Assembly: GCF_010183535.1 (NCBI RefSeq)
Contig: NC_071333.1
Span: 310,001 to 374,000, forward strand
Origin: Caenorhabditis remanei
Lineage: Eukaryota; Nematoda; Chromadorea; Rhabditida; Rhabditidae
Reading direction: 5' to 3'
DNA length: 64,000 nt
Part shown: piece by piece, positions 21,621 through 32,663 of the stretch
Layout of the letters: every line of letters begins with the position of its first letter
Numbering within the stretch: position 1 is the stretch's first letter
The notes under the pieces: model-generated
Database searches by the model: none
Told to the model about the DNA's origin: nothing
What the model saw: only the letters and a program-made list of their open reading frames with translations
Translations under genes and position numbers: made by a program

Positions 21621-23754
21621 CTACTTTTTCTTAATGAGACATTGAATTGGCGAGTAGTAGCACGGCTTGAAACGTTTGTAGATGGGCTCCTTAATCTCAT
21701 CAACATATTGTCGGGATGGTGCCTCATCCATGTAGAACAACGTGTTTGGGGAACGTTGACGCTGTTGCATGTTGGCTCTGAAAATGTGAACTTTGACTCA
21801 TTTTCAAAAGTTTTCCCCCGTAGTCGTTGTCGAGGGGAGCATAAAACCCTATTCACAAAATATAGTTGCGAAATGAAGTTATGTGAATGGAAACTTGTAT
21901 CGAAGGGATTTGAGGGGGTTGAAAATTGAATTGAGATTGAAAAAGCTAAAAAGGGTCTTCTTCTTTTTTGAGAGATTGCTTTTGGGAAAGATATTTTCAT
22001 TTATATGGAGTATTGTTGATTTTGAAATAGCAGACGAATTGGATATCTTCTGTAACACCTCTAATCATACTTGCAAACCGGGCCAAAACGGGCCGACACG
22101 GGTCGGCGCGTAACTCGCTTCAAACTCAATATTATGAGCTCAAAAGTATACCAAAATGTAGATCTCGACGAGTTCTATCTCCGTGACCCACTGCGGGCCG
22201 GATGGCTATTCGGTAATGTGCCGCGGGCCGGGCTAGAATGGTTTTTTTGGCCATTTTCGCGTTTTTTGGCACTTTTTCCCGGCCCGCGGCACAATAACAA
22301 ATAGCCATCCGGCCCGTAGTGGGTCACGGACATAGAACTCGCTGAGATCTACATTTTGGTATATTTTTGAGCTCATAATATTGAGTTTGAAGCGAGTTAC
22401 GCCCCGGCCCGTGTCGGCCCGTTTCGGCCCGGTTTGCAAGTATGCCTCTAATAGAGGGCACCAGCTAGCAAGAGTTTGAAGCATTCTATCACGGCTGTTT
22501 TTAAAGATATGAAAATGTTTTCAATTGAAAAAATATTGCATAAATATCAAACTATATTTTGTCAGTTAACAACTTTTTGATATTTCCTTCGGAAACCTAA
22601 ATATACCGCTTCAAATAGACACCACTAGGTGCACTTCTGTTATACCATATTCCATAGAAACTAATGGAGATAGTTCTAGAAACAAACTGGGTTACTTATT
22701 TTTTTAACACTAGGTTTACTGTCACTCCAATGAATATAGCATCTGCACTTTTCCCTTAGTTATCATGACTGATCTATGTTTTTTCAGTACAAAAATATGA
22801 AGCGAAAAAGACAACATTCTCGAATAAACTGTCTGGTAAACTTAAGTTAGTTCTGAGAAAGCTTGGTGTCCCTGGCGTGCGTTTGCACTATAGAAAACCG
22901 TAAAACATCTTATTACTATTCGTTTCTGATGTCTGCCTTTAGATCCTTGTGATATTTTCTTGGCTCCCTCTATATACCGATTTTGTTAGCACTAATGAGC
23001 CATACCAGACATCCCTCCCATTCAAAAATTGCTCCCAAAAAACACAATAGCGTGATTCCGTGCAATTGTCAATTCCTGAATCACAACGTAACGAACGGAA
23101 GTAAATTTCCATTTCCCTCTCCCCCCTCATGTTACTTCCGTTTTATCTTCTTCTTGTTTTCTCTCTTATTCTCAAAACATATCCAATACGATGGGAAAAT
23201 CACCGTATCTTGTTTTCAAATCAAGTTCACCAATAAATGTATCTTAGGAAATTAGGAAAACACCCAATTTCCGGGAATAGCTAAACAGAAAAACATGTTT
23301 CATTCAATCTATTTTCCTGTACACCATCTTCTTAGGAAAACATGAATAATTAATTAGAGTGCAAATGGAAAGATCAATTTGGGAGATAAAGGAGGAAATA
23401 GTGCATCTGATGGTTACAGCAAAGTAAGGGTAAACAAATTTGTTTTTAAAATAGACTCTATATTTTAAATTAGGATACTATTTGTAAAATAAGGGGTTTG
23501 GACTTTAGAAACCTATCCCGAACCGGTCAGATACAATTTAGTGAGATAAAATACATAGCAGTCGTCTAAAACTAGAACACGGTTTAGATATTCTAACACT
23601 GAAGCTATTCCTAAACCACAGTACCCAGGCATCAGGTTTTCAAAGCAATCCCCAACACTAACCTGAATGCCGCTGATGGTGTCAGTGATCCCAAAGTGAG
23701 CACAGATTGGATAAGGCACAAAACCAGAACTGTTATCAATGCCTTATTAACCAT
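21621..23754 (-). CDS. Allatostatin-C / somatostatin-like neuropeptide precursor
   Basis: Two exons, 23754-23663 and 21777-21621, spliced in matching phase (AG|A) to an 82-residue precursor. Residues 1-22 (MVNKALITVLVLCLIQSVLT) are a clear signal peptide. The C-terminus has a dibasic KR site at 65-66, then FKPCYYSPIQCLI (67-79), then KKK at the end. Two cysteines (70 and 77) enclose six residues, YYSPIQ. Insect allatostatin C has the same spacing and core, C-Y-F-N-P-I-S-C, and the arthropod AstC family is the protostome counterpart of somatostatin. The mature product is therefore inferred to be a cyclic disulfide neuropeptide freed from the C-terminus of a short precursor. There is no Gly before KKK, so no amidation is expected, as in AstC. 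The 1.9-kb intron hosts a palindromic MITE and a ~160-bp repeat. The class call is by motif; the precursor model is strong. Confidence 0.85.
22066..22444. mobile_element. 379-bp palindromic MITE with 8-bp target duplication
   Basis: Nearly the whole element is one inverted repeat: arms 22066-22231 and 22278-22444 around a 46-bp loop. Ends read CATACTTGCAAACCGGGCC and its complement. It is flanked by perfect 8-bp direct repeats CCTCTAAT (22058-22065, 22445-22452). Arms are rich in GGCCCG. An 8-bp duplication with short CA...TG ends is typical of hAT-type transposition; that class call is inferred. No protein is encoded. It sits in the intron of the neuropeptide gene. Confidence 0.92.
22485..22640. 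repeat. ~160-bp dispersed repeat copy
   Basis: Another copy of the family at 6315-6475, with GAAGCATTCTATC, AACTATATTTTGTCAGTTA and AAATATACCGCTTC in order. It lies about 40 bp from the palindromic MITE in the same intron. Confidence 0.8.
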
Positions 23755-24624
23755 TTTGTCGGAGAGGCTTGAGCACACGAATGGAGCTTTGAGCTGAACG
23801 AATGAAACGAGAGGAAAACCGGAGAAGCTCTGTTGGAAAGGGGCGGAGTTTGAATAGGGAGGAGCTTAGAAGGGATTCGAAATGTAGAAGGAAGGGAGAG
23901 AAGAGAGGAGGACCAGGAACTAAGATTTTGAGGAAAGAAGGCAAGAATACTTGAGAAATTTCAGACAACGTACATTTTCCCTAAAAAGCAGAATATAAGG
24001 TTGATTTTCAATTTTTCCTGATACATGCATTTGAAATTTGAGAAAATTTTCTATTTTCAGGTCTACAACTATCTGCAGTGAAGATATTAACTTTGACGTT
24101 TCAAATGACTGATTTTCAATGTGTGCCACAGTTTTTCTGATTGCCTTGCAAAAATAAATTTGTTTAAATCATCCGGATCAGAAATAGCATTTCATTTTTA
24201 TTGAGAATCTTTTGCGTACAACCACAGCTCACATATGGTGACAATAAACAGCTCACATAGTTATCTATCTTGCTTTGAACGCAATTTAACGAATTCAATT
24301 TTTCGAACTTCCAGAAGTCTAGATTTTAGAGTTTTTCATGTCCTAGAACCGAAAAAATTTGAATGCAGCCCAACGATTATTGTCCATGAGTCTATCCGGA
24401 GCATTCTCCGAGCAGTTTTTCCAGTTAAGGTATACACTATTTTCGACAAGCGGATATATTTGTTTTATTTAGAAAAAAAATCTTAGAAAAATCTCATACA
24501 AAAATTTGTTGTAGAATTGATCAGTTACAATATTAAAGGGTTAAAATAAAAAACATTGACAAATAAAAAAGACAACAAGAATTGTAACAAAAATTAACAA
24601 GAAAGCAACAAAAGACAACATAAA
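23755..24624. other. Intergenic stretch upstream of the neuropeptide gene
   Basis: On the minus strand this is the promoter side of the neuropeptide gene and the 3' side of the 515-aa gene. The part near 23800-23930 is purine-rich on the plus strand, hence pyrimidine-rich on the neuropeptide strand. No exon or specific regulatory motif could be supported. Confidence 0.4.
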
Positions 24625-27516
24625 TTAATAATTTTCGAAAATGGAGAATTTCTCGACGACTTCGAAGTTTTTGAGGAGCTTGATGTCCATTCTATACTTT
24701 TGGTAGAAGGCGTCCTCCCACTTGTCGTATTTGTAGAAGAACATCGCGTAGAGCTCGCGGACCCTCTCCTCGTTTGGTCTGTCGTGAAGGAATTTGAGAA
24801 GTTTCGCATGTCTTCTGGTTCTTCCATCCTCCTGTTTCTCAGAGAGTTCAGAACTTTTCTGGCGAAGCATGTCAAAAACAGTGGAGACCATCTCTGAAAA
24901 TTTATTATTTTAGGATAAGAACAAACTATTTTCAGATAATATTACCTTGAGTGTAAACAGAATTGATGAGTCTGCTGGACATCACGATTTCCTCGATTTT
25001 CGGGAAGTTCTTGGCAAAGAACGAAGGCGTCTCTGTCTCCGCCTGGTACCCAGCTTCTACTTCTGGCAAGTTCTCGTAGTGGAGATACGGGCGGTACTTC
25101 TCAGACAAGTACGCTTCCATTCTACGGATCTTGTCCATATCCATGCGATACTGGGAGATGATGAAGAGATCGTAGGCACGAAATGAAGTGAGCTGCTCAT
25201 CCAAAACAGTGTACATTCCGTCGACGACTTGTGGCAGGTGGTGGACTCCATCACGGACGGTGCGGCGGAAGTAAATCCAGTCGCTGGCGACTTGCTTGTA
25301 GCAGGAGAAGTAGCGGTCTGAAAACTGATGAAATGAGTTTGGAGGTTTGGTGGGGCAGATAAACATACCATATTTGAAAGAGTAGGTGTTTTTCAAATCT
25401 TCCTTGGCCAAAAAGTACTCCACGTAGAATGGGTGCGATTTCACCTCAGCGTCTTCCAACTCGACAGCAGTCACGTCCATGTTCTCCGGAATTGGGTTGT
25501 ATCTTTCGAAACTGTACTTGGCCATCAGGTAGGATTCCATGTTCTTGGTACCTTTTGAGCTCTCTGTGTGGTAGTAGAGCACCAACAAGTCACGAGCCAC
25601 AAACTCGTTGAATTCCTTCTTCATCAGCTTGAGCATACTGTAGAAGTTCTTGTTGCCGTGGTGGCCCAGAGCTTTGAACTGCGAGAATAGACTTTTGAGG
25701 AAGCACTGCATTCTCATGAAGAGTTCTGGAAAGGATAGATATGAGGATTACGGGGAAATGAGAGAAGTTGAAAATACCATGAGAGTTCTTGTTGTAGTTG
25801 AAGTCCGATTTGAGTTGGCACTTGTAGAATTGAGCAAAGTGAGGATGATCGGTGAGATCATGGTCTGGAAATATGAATAAGGTTCGGAAAATTTGACTGA
25901 AAAATAGAATTTACTTATTTAACCCCTATTAGTCGACTTTTCTGACAGCCGGGAATGTTCATGGGCCGAATATAATCAGAATCCTTTGATATCACCGCTA
26001 CCCGAAAAAATACCTGATGATCTAATTTCAGCCCCTTAACAGTATTTTTGTTAACCATTCGTATCCTTCATAACCATCTCATAAGTATCTCCGTTTGTCT
26101 ACCATACCCCTGCTAACCCACAGTACCCTTGTTCACTCCCAGAATCTGAGTTAATCTACAGTGCTTACGCAACGTTACGATTTCATTTAAATTTTATGAC
26201 AATTCCAAAGAAACGCGCCGACGCCAGACATAGCTTTCAATTGTTTCAAATCGCGCCAAAGAAGCCTCCGTTCGTCCAATAACTTCAAATTTTTTGAAAA
26301 ACGCGTCCAAGGCACATCTACGACTCATAATCGCGCCGAATGCGCCCCTGACTTATAATAAATACAATTTTTCCTCTTAAAAACGCTAACTATGTCCCAG
26401 AAGCTACATAATTTCCAAAAAACGCGCCTTAAGAACGCCAGACAATGCTTCCGATAGATGGAATAGACGTCGGAGGCACGCCAGACTCTCGATTTTTTCA
26501 ACGCGTTAAAGGCACGCCAGACATATTTATATCACTTCTAATTGCTTCAAATCGCGCGTCAACAGCACGCCAACTCTATTTCTATCAATCCTAATTACTT
26601 CAAATCGCGCGTCAAAGGCACCCAATCTACATGTCTGCTAACTTACAGTATTTCTGCCAAGCTACAGTACCTATAGTGTCTCTGCAAACCTAGAGCGCAG
26701 TTACTAACCCAAAAAATATCAAAACCTACAAAACCATAACTATCCCACTATATCCCAGCAAATCTACAGGATCTCTGTTTACCTACAGTATTCGTGCTGA
26801 ACTACAGAAATCCTTATTATTCACAAACTTTTTACCAACGTACCTAGCCCTAATTCAGTGACCCCATCTATTCCTTATAACTCACATGCCGACCAGTCAA
26901 CGTTCCACTCGGTCTTCTTGAGCAATGTCATATAGTTTTCCAGAAGAACCTTCTCAAACGCTTCTTGAGTAGTCGTTACAGATTGCAAAGACGAAGCGAT
27001 ATGCAGTGCCACGCGTTCAGTCATGCAGTTGCTCAACACCTCGTACATGTTCAGCAGGTCCTTCTCATAGACATTGTTCTTCAACTCTTCGAGTCTTCTT
27101 TTGATGAAGGCTTTTGCTTGCAACTCCACGGGAAATGGTGGGAAAAGGCATTGGTGAGTCGCGTCTTGGATCTTGGCATGGGCATCATATCCTGGCTCTT
27201 CGATGAAAGTTGATGAGAGAATGGCGGGGCGTTTGCGGGTAGTACGTCCAATTTCAGGCTGTTCCGGTCCGTAGACAGAGGTGAAGTTGGCCACTGAAAT
27301 GGGTTATGAGTCGAAAACTTATTCAGAAAAATTGTGTTCCCCACTAGCTGCATTTCAACCCTTAAAATTATAACTAGACACCCTATAGGAACAATTTCAG
27401 TTATTACTTCAATTCCCAATACTACTTTCTCTGCCTTGATCCTTTTTTTCAGTTCACTCACAGTTTTCCTTGTGCGGCATGCATCCCAAGCCAAAAATCT
27501 TCCGAAAGGTATCCAT
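24625..27516 (-). CDS. Hypothetical 515-aa protein made of four helical repeats
   Basis: Six exons: 27516-27462, 27293-26886, 25864-25778, 25725-25369, 25317-24946 and 24893-24625. All phases close to 515 residues, starting MDTFRKIFGLGCMPHKENL and ending EKFSIFENY. I recognise no named domain. The protein is internally repetitive: an aromatic-rich helical signature ending in a Tyr recurs as VLLENY (Tyr139), YLMAKY (Tyr254), YLSEKY (Tyr377) and FYQKY (Tyr493), spaced 115, 123 and 116 residues. Preceding segments also align (for example EVKSHPFYVEYF, DLTDHPHFAQFY and ETETPSFFAKNF). No signal peptide or membrane segment is seen, so a soluble intracellular helical protein is inferred. Intron 2 (25865-26885) is 1 kb and packed with short repeats; other introns are about 50-170 bp. 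Function is unknown. Confidence 0.82.
25865..26885. repeat. Repeat-packed intron (CGCGCC and CTACAGTA motifs)
   Basis: Intron 2 of the 515-aa gene. Its middle (about 26210-26620) repeats TCAAATCGCGCGTCAA(A/C)(G)GCACGCCA-like units with TTCAAAT spacers. Both sides hold many copies of CTACAGTA(C/T) and GCTAACC. It is far longer than the other introns of the gene and looks like an inserted minisatellite. Confidence 0.65.
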
Positions 27517-29683
27517 ATCGAAGGTTACAGTAGGAAGCAGAAAGGAGGAGAGAGAAAAAGACAGGTGTTGATTGTGTTGCGCAATAAACGACTGACTGTA
27601 CTAGTTGGGAGAGACCGTACTTGATGCACAGGACCCATGAAGCAGAGAGACGTAGACGACGAGGGTAGCTCCACCCACCTCCAAGCTCCAACAGTCCGTA
27701 TATCAGAATATCTACATATCGGGAAGGAAGGGGGAGGGGGGAGATGGGCTAACTCTGAGGCGTTGGTGACTGCTCACTAGTCAGTGATGCCAGGATAATG
27801 AGAAATATGTCGAATGGGAGAAACTAGAACCGAAACAAAAAGGAATGACAGAAGGATATCACATCATCAAAATTTGAATGAACGTTTATCAGAAAATTTA
27901 TCAGACGGCAAGAAATACAAAAAAGAGAAAAAAGAACAATAAAACGAAAAAAATGCAATCCTAGTTCAGAGCTGAATACGAACTTTTACAATATTACACC
28001 AAAATTTCGAGAACTCCTCATGATTTTGCTACTAAATTTGAATATCCTCTAGTTCCATGTCCATAATCCACAAAACTTCACTAGCTACGTCCATGACAAT
28101 TTCATTCTCTTAACCCAACTTTTTCTTTTTCTGTTCCCCTCTTTTATCATCTTCGAGATGAGCGCCAAGATTCATATTGAGGAAAGCAGGAGAGAGTGCA
28201 CAAACACGCAGAGAGATATGAAAAAGCCGACAAGGTATGTTTGTCACTCAGCAATTAGAACATAAAAATAATGAAGCACAAAGGCGGGTAAAAAATGATT
28301 CTGAATTGATGTCTTTGCCATAATAATGAAAACTGTGATAAAATTTGAATAATGTTTGCCAAAAAATGGGATGAGGATTTTCCGTTTTCGTTGGTCAAGA
28401 AAAAAAGGAAAGGGGTGAAAATAACAGAAATCACATTTTTGAAACTGAAATTTTTTTTCTGGCGTTGTCAAATTATATTTTTTGTGTGATGATGTCAGTT
28501 GAGAAAATAACCTCACTCTTTTACTGACGCGAGGTGAGACAGTTTTGAGGAAATAGAAAATCCAAAAAACCGACAAAGAGAGAGGTACATCAAACGTTTG
28601 TGGCAGCCAGCTGTCGGCATCCGTTCATTTTTCAACTCTAAGATATTTCTTCATACTGTTCCAATTTTTGAATGCAAGTGCATTTAGCACCTCGTCATTC
28701 TTCTACTCAACCCATATTCCCATCCCGTCCCTCCCGATTACGTCTGTTGCAATGTCCGAGTACGCTATATTCGAATGTATCCAATCGGGGGGAGGATATC
28801 GAGTTACACCAGTTTACTAACACCGTGTCATCATTCACACATTATAATCGGCAGAGGTCACCAGACGTCTCATGACCCCGCTCATCGGAAGTGTTGCAGG
28901 TGTGCAAGAAAGAGTAACTCACAAGCAACAGTATCTAATTACAAATGATGATAGGAGAAGAAAAAGAAAAGAATGAAGAAAAGGAAATAAGAGAAAGCAG
29001 AAAAAATTTGAATTTAAAGAGAAAACCGTTCTGCAATTATTTTGGAAAAATGAAACTTAACGTTATCATCATGTTCGTCAAAGCCCGGGCGGCGCCGTTC
29101 CTTGTCAGCGAAATCAAGAGCCGGCTCGAAGGCGCGGATTTTTTTTACGAATTTTTGGAAAATTTTCAATTTTATTCGGGAAAAAAACTCAAATTTTCGA
29201 CTATCATTCAGAATTAGAAGAAATTCTGCAAAAAGTTCACATTTTTGATGAAAAATTCCAAAAATGTCAAAAAATTGAAAACAATTTTTTTAAGCCTGGC
29301 CAGGCCTTCAAAAAATTTTTCAAAGCCCGAGTCTTCCGGTTTTTCGTGTCTTGCCGACCGAGCCAGGCTTAACCGGGTACACAAATCCTTCATTGCAACT
29401 CTCCCATCAATTCATCAACATTCCACGTACTACAGTACACCCTACAAACCAAAAGTTCAAATAAACCACTCGTCATTTTCCAATCAAGTTACAATTCGAA
29501 TTGTTTCCACGAAAAAGGATCAAAGTTTGCACACACGCGGAACGATATTGCATGATGTATTTCATTTGGAAAAGTGTCAAAAACTCAGCATCTATGGGTA
29601 TATTTATTGTGTTTTCTTGTGGTCTTGTGGTACCCATTGTGATTTCATTTCTGTTTCATTTCTTCTTCCTGGTTACCTCAAAA
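27517..29683. other. Gene-free stretch
   Basis: Divergent intergenic region between the 515-aa gene (minus) and the 132-aa gene (plus), so it should hold both promoters. A GC-rich fragment at about 29080-29385 (GCCCGGGCGGCGCC ... GACCGAGCCAGGC) resembles the CATACTTG element family but is diverged. No exon was supported. Confidence 0.45.
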
Positions 29684-32663
29684 ATGGCTTGTCTCCGAGA
29701 AGTCGTGTTGGCCTACGGACCAACTTCAAGCAACGCTTCCGACTTTGAGTTGGTAAGCTCCGATATTTCTTGGAGATGGGATAAAACGGTCTGATTTGTA
29801 GGCGAAACTCGACTTCCGTCGTCAGATCTTCGACACCGTACTCGAACAACGTGTGAGTTGGGGTGTTCATAGGGAAGTAGGATTCGGGATTTTGGATGGT
29901 TAGACCAGGTCAATAAGTTTTGAAGGCTCCAACTAGTGTCTTTTTCCAAACGTCTCAAGATTTCGGTTTTTGAAATTTTCAAGTCCGTAGATTCTGAATT
30001 TGGAATGGAATTTTGCATAATCCTTCTGTGGGCCGAATTATGACCCGTCAAACTTTTTCTATAATTCAGTTCTTACCGCGTGACACGCGGTTTGTCAAAA
30101 TGCCTATCCAAACATTTCCGAAATTTGACTGGTCATGACTCGGCTCACAGAAAGATTTCGAGGTTTCTTTATTGTTGTGACGTGAAGTTGCATGGCCTTG
30201 CCAAGCGAATGTCTAACCCCCCCCCCCCCCCCGACGTCCTGGTAGCACGTGGTTAAAAGGTCTGTCTATATAAGTGTAAATAACTTTTAGTTTTTGGTTG
30301 ATAATTATGATACTTTTTCCCAATACGGCAGACTTGCAACGGACCGGGCGGAGCCGGCCCTAGTCACAGTACATAAATTTTAAATTTTGACCTTTTTGGA
30401 ACTTAAAATTTTTTTGCAAAAAAGCCAAATTTTCAGTGTTTTTCAATATTGATGAACATTGAAGCGTACAATCTTCATCGGGCCGATATTTTGCAAGTAC
30501 ATTACGGAAACGTAAAATTGGTGGTGTGGATAGTTTTAATTTGTTTTGGGAGAACACGGTAGAGATTATTGCGATTTTCTTATACCAAGCCTCTCGTAGG
30601 AAATCCAACTGGTTTTCGTGAGATGACAATAAAAAAAGGACGATGAAAAAATCTGGTTGCTATTCCAATTCTGCAAAAGTATTCCAAATTTTCGTAGTTT
30701 ACGTAGGCTCTCTGCAGCGTTGTTTTCAATCAGGTTACATTATGTTCTGATTTTGCTGAATTAAAACAAGTTTTTAATGCAATTTTTCATGCAAGCTAAT
30801 GTTCAATGTCCACAAAGTTCCGTGATTAAACTTTCGCTTTTAGTGGTTCCGTTTTTTAATATACATAACATTTTCTTTTCTTTTTTTTCTCTTGCCTTGT
30901 TTTCACTTTCCGAAATTAGAAATACGTATTCTAATCGGAAGTGTGTATCTGTTTGTGTAGATGGTATCTTTTTCTCATCTACGCTGTTAATTCGATGAAT
31001 GCACGCAAAGTTGTGACTGCGATTAGAATCAGTGTTCATCTTTGTTCAGAATAGGGGATCCCAAACAATGAAAATAGTATATTAGAGCATTAAAAAATCA
31101 TAAATGTCATCAAAAGCTAAAAATGATAAACATACTTGTTGTGGCGTGAACTAGCATGGCCTAGCCTAGTGAACGTCCAACCCCGAGGTCACACGTGGCA
31201 AGAAGATCTGCCTATATAAGATGTAGAGAACTCTTAGTTGTTGATTCTCACCATGTAAATAAATGGTTTTATAATTCCCTTCTCCTCCACCAAAGGACAT
31301 AACAGTGGCGATCAGGATGAGATCAACGAACCGACGCTCCGGGGACGCGCATGCCGGACGGGACCGTTGACTGGTGCGCACGGAGAAGGCCGAAGAAAAG
31401 AGATCCCGGTGGACAACATCGACAACAAACCAGCGGTAAGAAGGGTTGGAGAGTGACGAGCTCGAGATCATGGGATCACCCGGAAGGAAGACACCGTTGA
31501 AGAACCAGCAGCAGCACCGAGTGAAGATGGATCGAGGTACTCGTGTTCAACGATTTCGAATGGTAGATTTCGTGTGGAAGCTGTGAGATGCATAGGGAAA
31601 TGACATCTGCTGAAGATCGTTGGCTGAAGATCAGAAGATCGAAGCAATGATGCGGACATGGGTCCAAAAGAAGAAATGCTGTGGAGTCTAGGCAGCGGCT
31701 GTCGTGGAAGAACCGAGGATGCAAGACAGTAGACAAACGAACTTTCATTAAAGAAAGGGAGGTGTTGTGGCGTGAACTAGCATGGCCTAGCCTAGTGAAC
31801 GTCCAACCCCGAGGTCACACGTGGCAAGAAGATCTGCCTATATAAGATGTAGAGAACTCTTAGTTGTTGATTCTCACCATGTAAATAAATGGTTTTATAA
31901 TTCCCTTCTCCTCCACCAAAGGACATAACAATACTTGTCATTAGACGGTCCGACCCGGCGGGCTGGGTAAAAATTTGGAAATCGGTCCGGTCCGACACGT
32001 GACAAGTATGAAAAATCAAGTATCTCCAATAGGATATTCTTTGAATGAGCTCCCCACACAAACACTTTTCAGATGCACGCTGACAACCGCCGCAAAGGAA
32101 TCCAGTGCCACCTTCTCGACATTTACCGCAGACAACAAGGAGTTCGAGAGCAAGCGTCTCTTCCTTTCTCACCGGTGGGTTTTCAGGGGTTCTGATAAAT
32201 TTGGCACGGTAGACTTAGGTCCGTGGAAGCTAGTAGAATTTAAGAAAGAAAGAAAAGCAAAAATGAATCATCAAAAAAAATAGTGAGACAGGTGACAATT
32301 TTTGAGTGACACCCACACCTAATCTCCCAACTCTATACTCTAAAACCAACGAAGCTGTCAGGTAGAATTCTACCGACTGCCTTAATAATAAAAAGGTTAG
32401 TGACAGATTACCGCAAAAATGTCTTCATGAGGGTTCCTATATTATTTACACAGGTTTTTACGTTTCATTGCATTTTATTGTTATAGGAAGGACGCGAGAA
32501 GTACCTCAAGATGCTCCGTGAGCTCTTCTTTGCCGAGGCCATGTTCGAGAAACGATTCGGAGAAAAAGACGATGTCGAAGAAGGAGTGGTTGTTCGACCA
32601 GCCAATAGCCGCGTCGATTTCCGTGCATGGCTTCGTTGCTTCCCAAGACGCCGTTCTGTTTAA
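29684..32663 (+). CDS. Hypothetical basic 132-aa protein, four exons
   Basis: Exons 29684-29752, 29802-29852, 32073-32174 and 32487-32663 each contain whole codons, giving 132 residues: MACLREVVLAYGPTSS... to WLRCFPRRRSV. Exon 3 starts MHADNRRKGIQCHLLDIYRR and exon 4 starts EGREKYLKMLRELFFAEAMF. The product is rich in Arg and Lys with two likely helices, and has no signal peptide or membrane segment. I recognise no family. The second intron is 2,220 bp because it has absorbed a complete small LTR element, a related degraded LTR and two short inverted-repeat elements; its exons and splice sites remain intact. All introns are phase 0, so exon 2 or 3 could be skipped without frame loss. Confidence 0.7.
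30173..30312. mobile_element. Degraded solo LTR
   Basis: Starts TGTTGTGACGTGAAGTTGCATGG and follows the LTR of the element at 31137 through TATATAAG and the TTTTAG-TTGTTGAT region, with many substitutions and a run of 16 C bases (30217-30232) where the intact LTR has only a short C run. The 3' end is lost. It is an older relative of the nearby intact element. Confidence 0.7.
31131..32010. mobile_element. Short CATACTTG inverted-repeat element, split by an LTR insertion
   Basis: Left end CATACT (31131-31136) and right part 31936-32010 ending GTGACAAGTATG rejoin into an ~81-bp element with about 11-bp terminal inverted repeats (CATACTTGTCA / TGACAAGTATG) once the LTR element and one ATACT copy are removed. 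No clear 8-bp target duplication remains. Confidence 0.7.
31137..31930. mobile_element. Complete 794-bp LTR element (TRIM-like)
   Basis: Direct LTRs of 168 bp (31137-31304 and 31763-31930) begin TGTTG and end AACA, and appear near-identical. The 5-bp target duplication ATACT flanks it (31132-31136, 31931-31935). TGGCGATCAGGATGAG, one base inside the 5' LTR, fits a primer-binding site, and AAAGAAAGGGAGG precedes the 3' LTR as a polypurine tract. Each LTR has TATATAAG and AATAAA. The 458-bp interior encodes nothing recognisable. LTR sequence differs from the element at 3820, so this is a second family. Confidence 0.92.

Noticed and set aside
31166..32172. Two minus-strand frames sharing the same 44-residue C-terminus
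   Set aside because: The shared part is simply the duplicated LTR read backwards, not a gene duplication.
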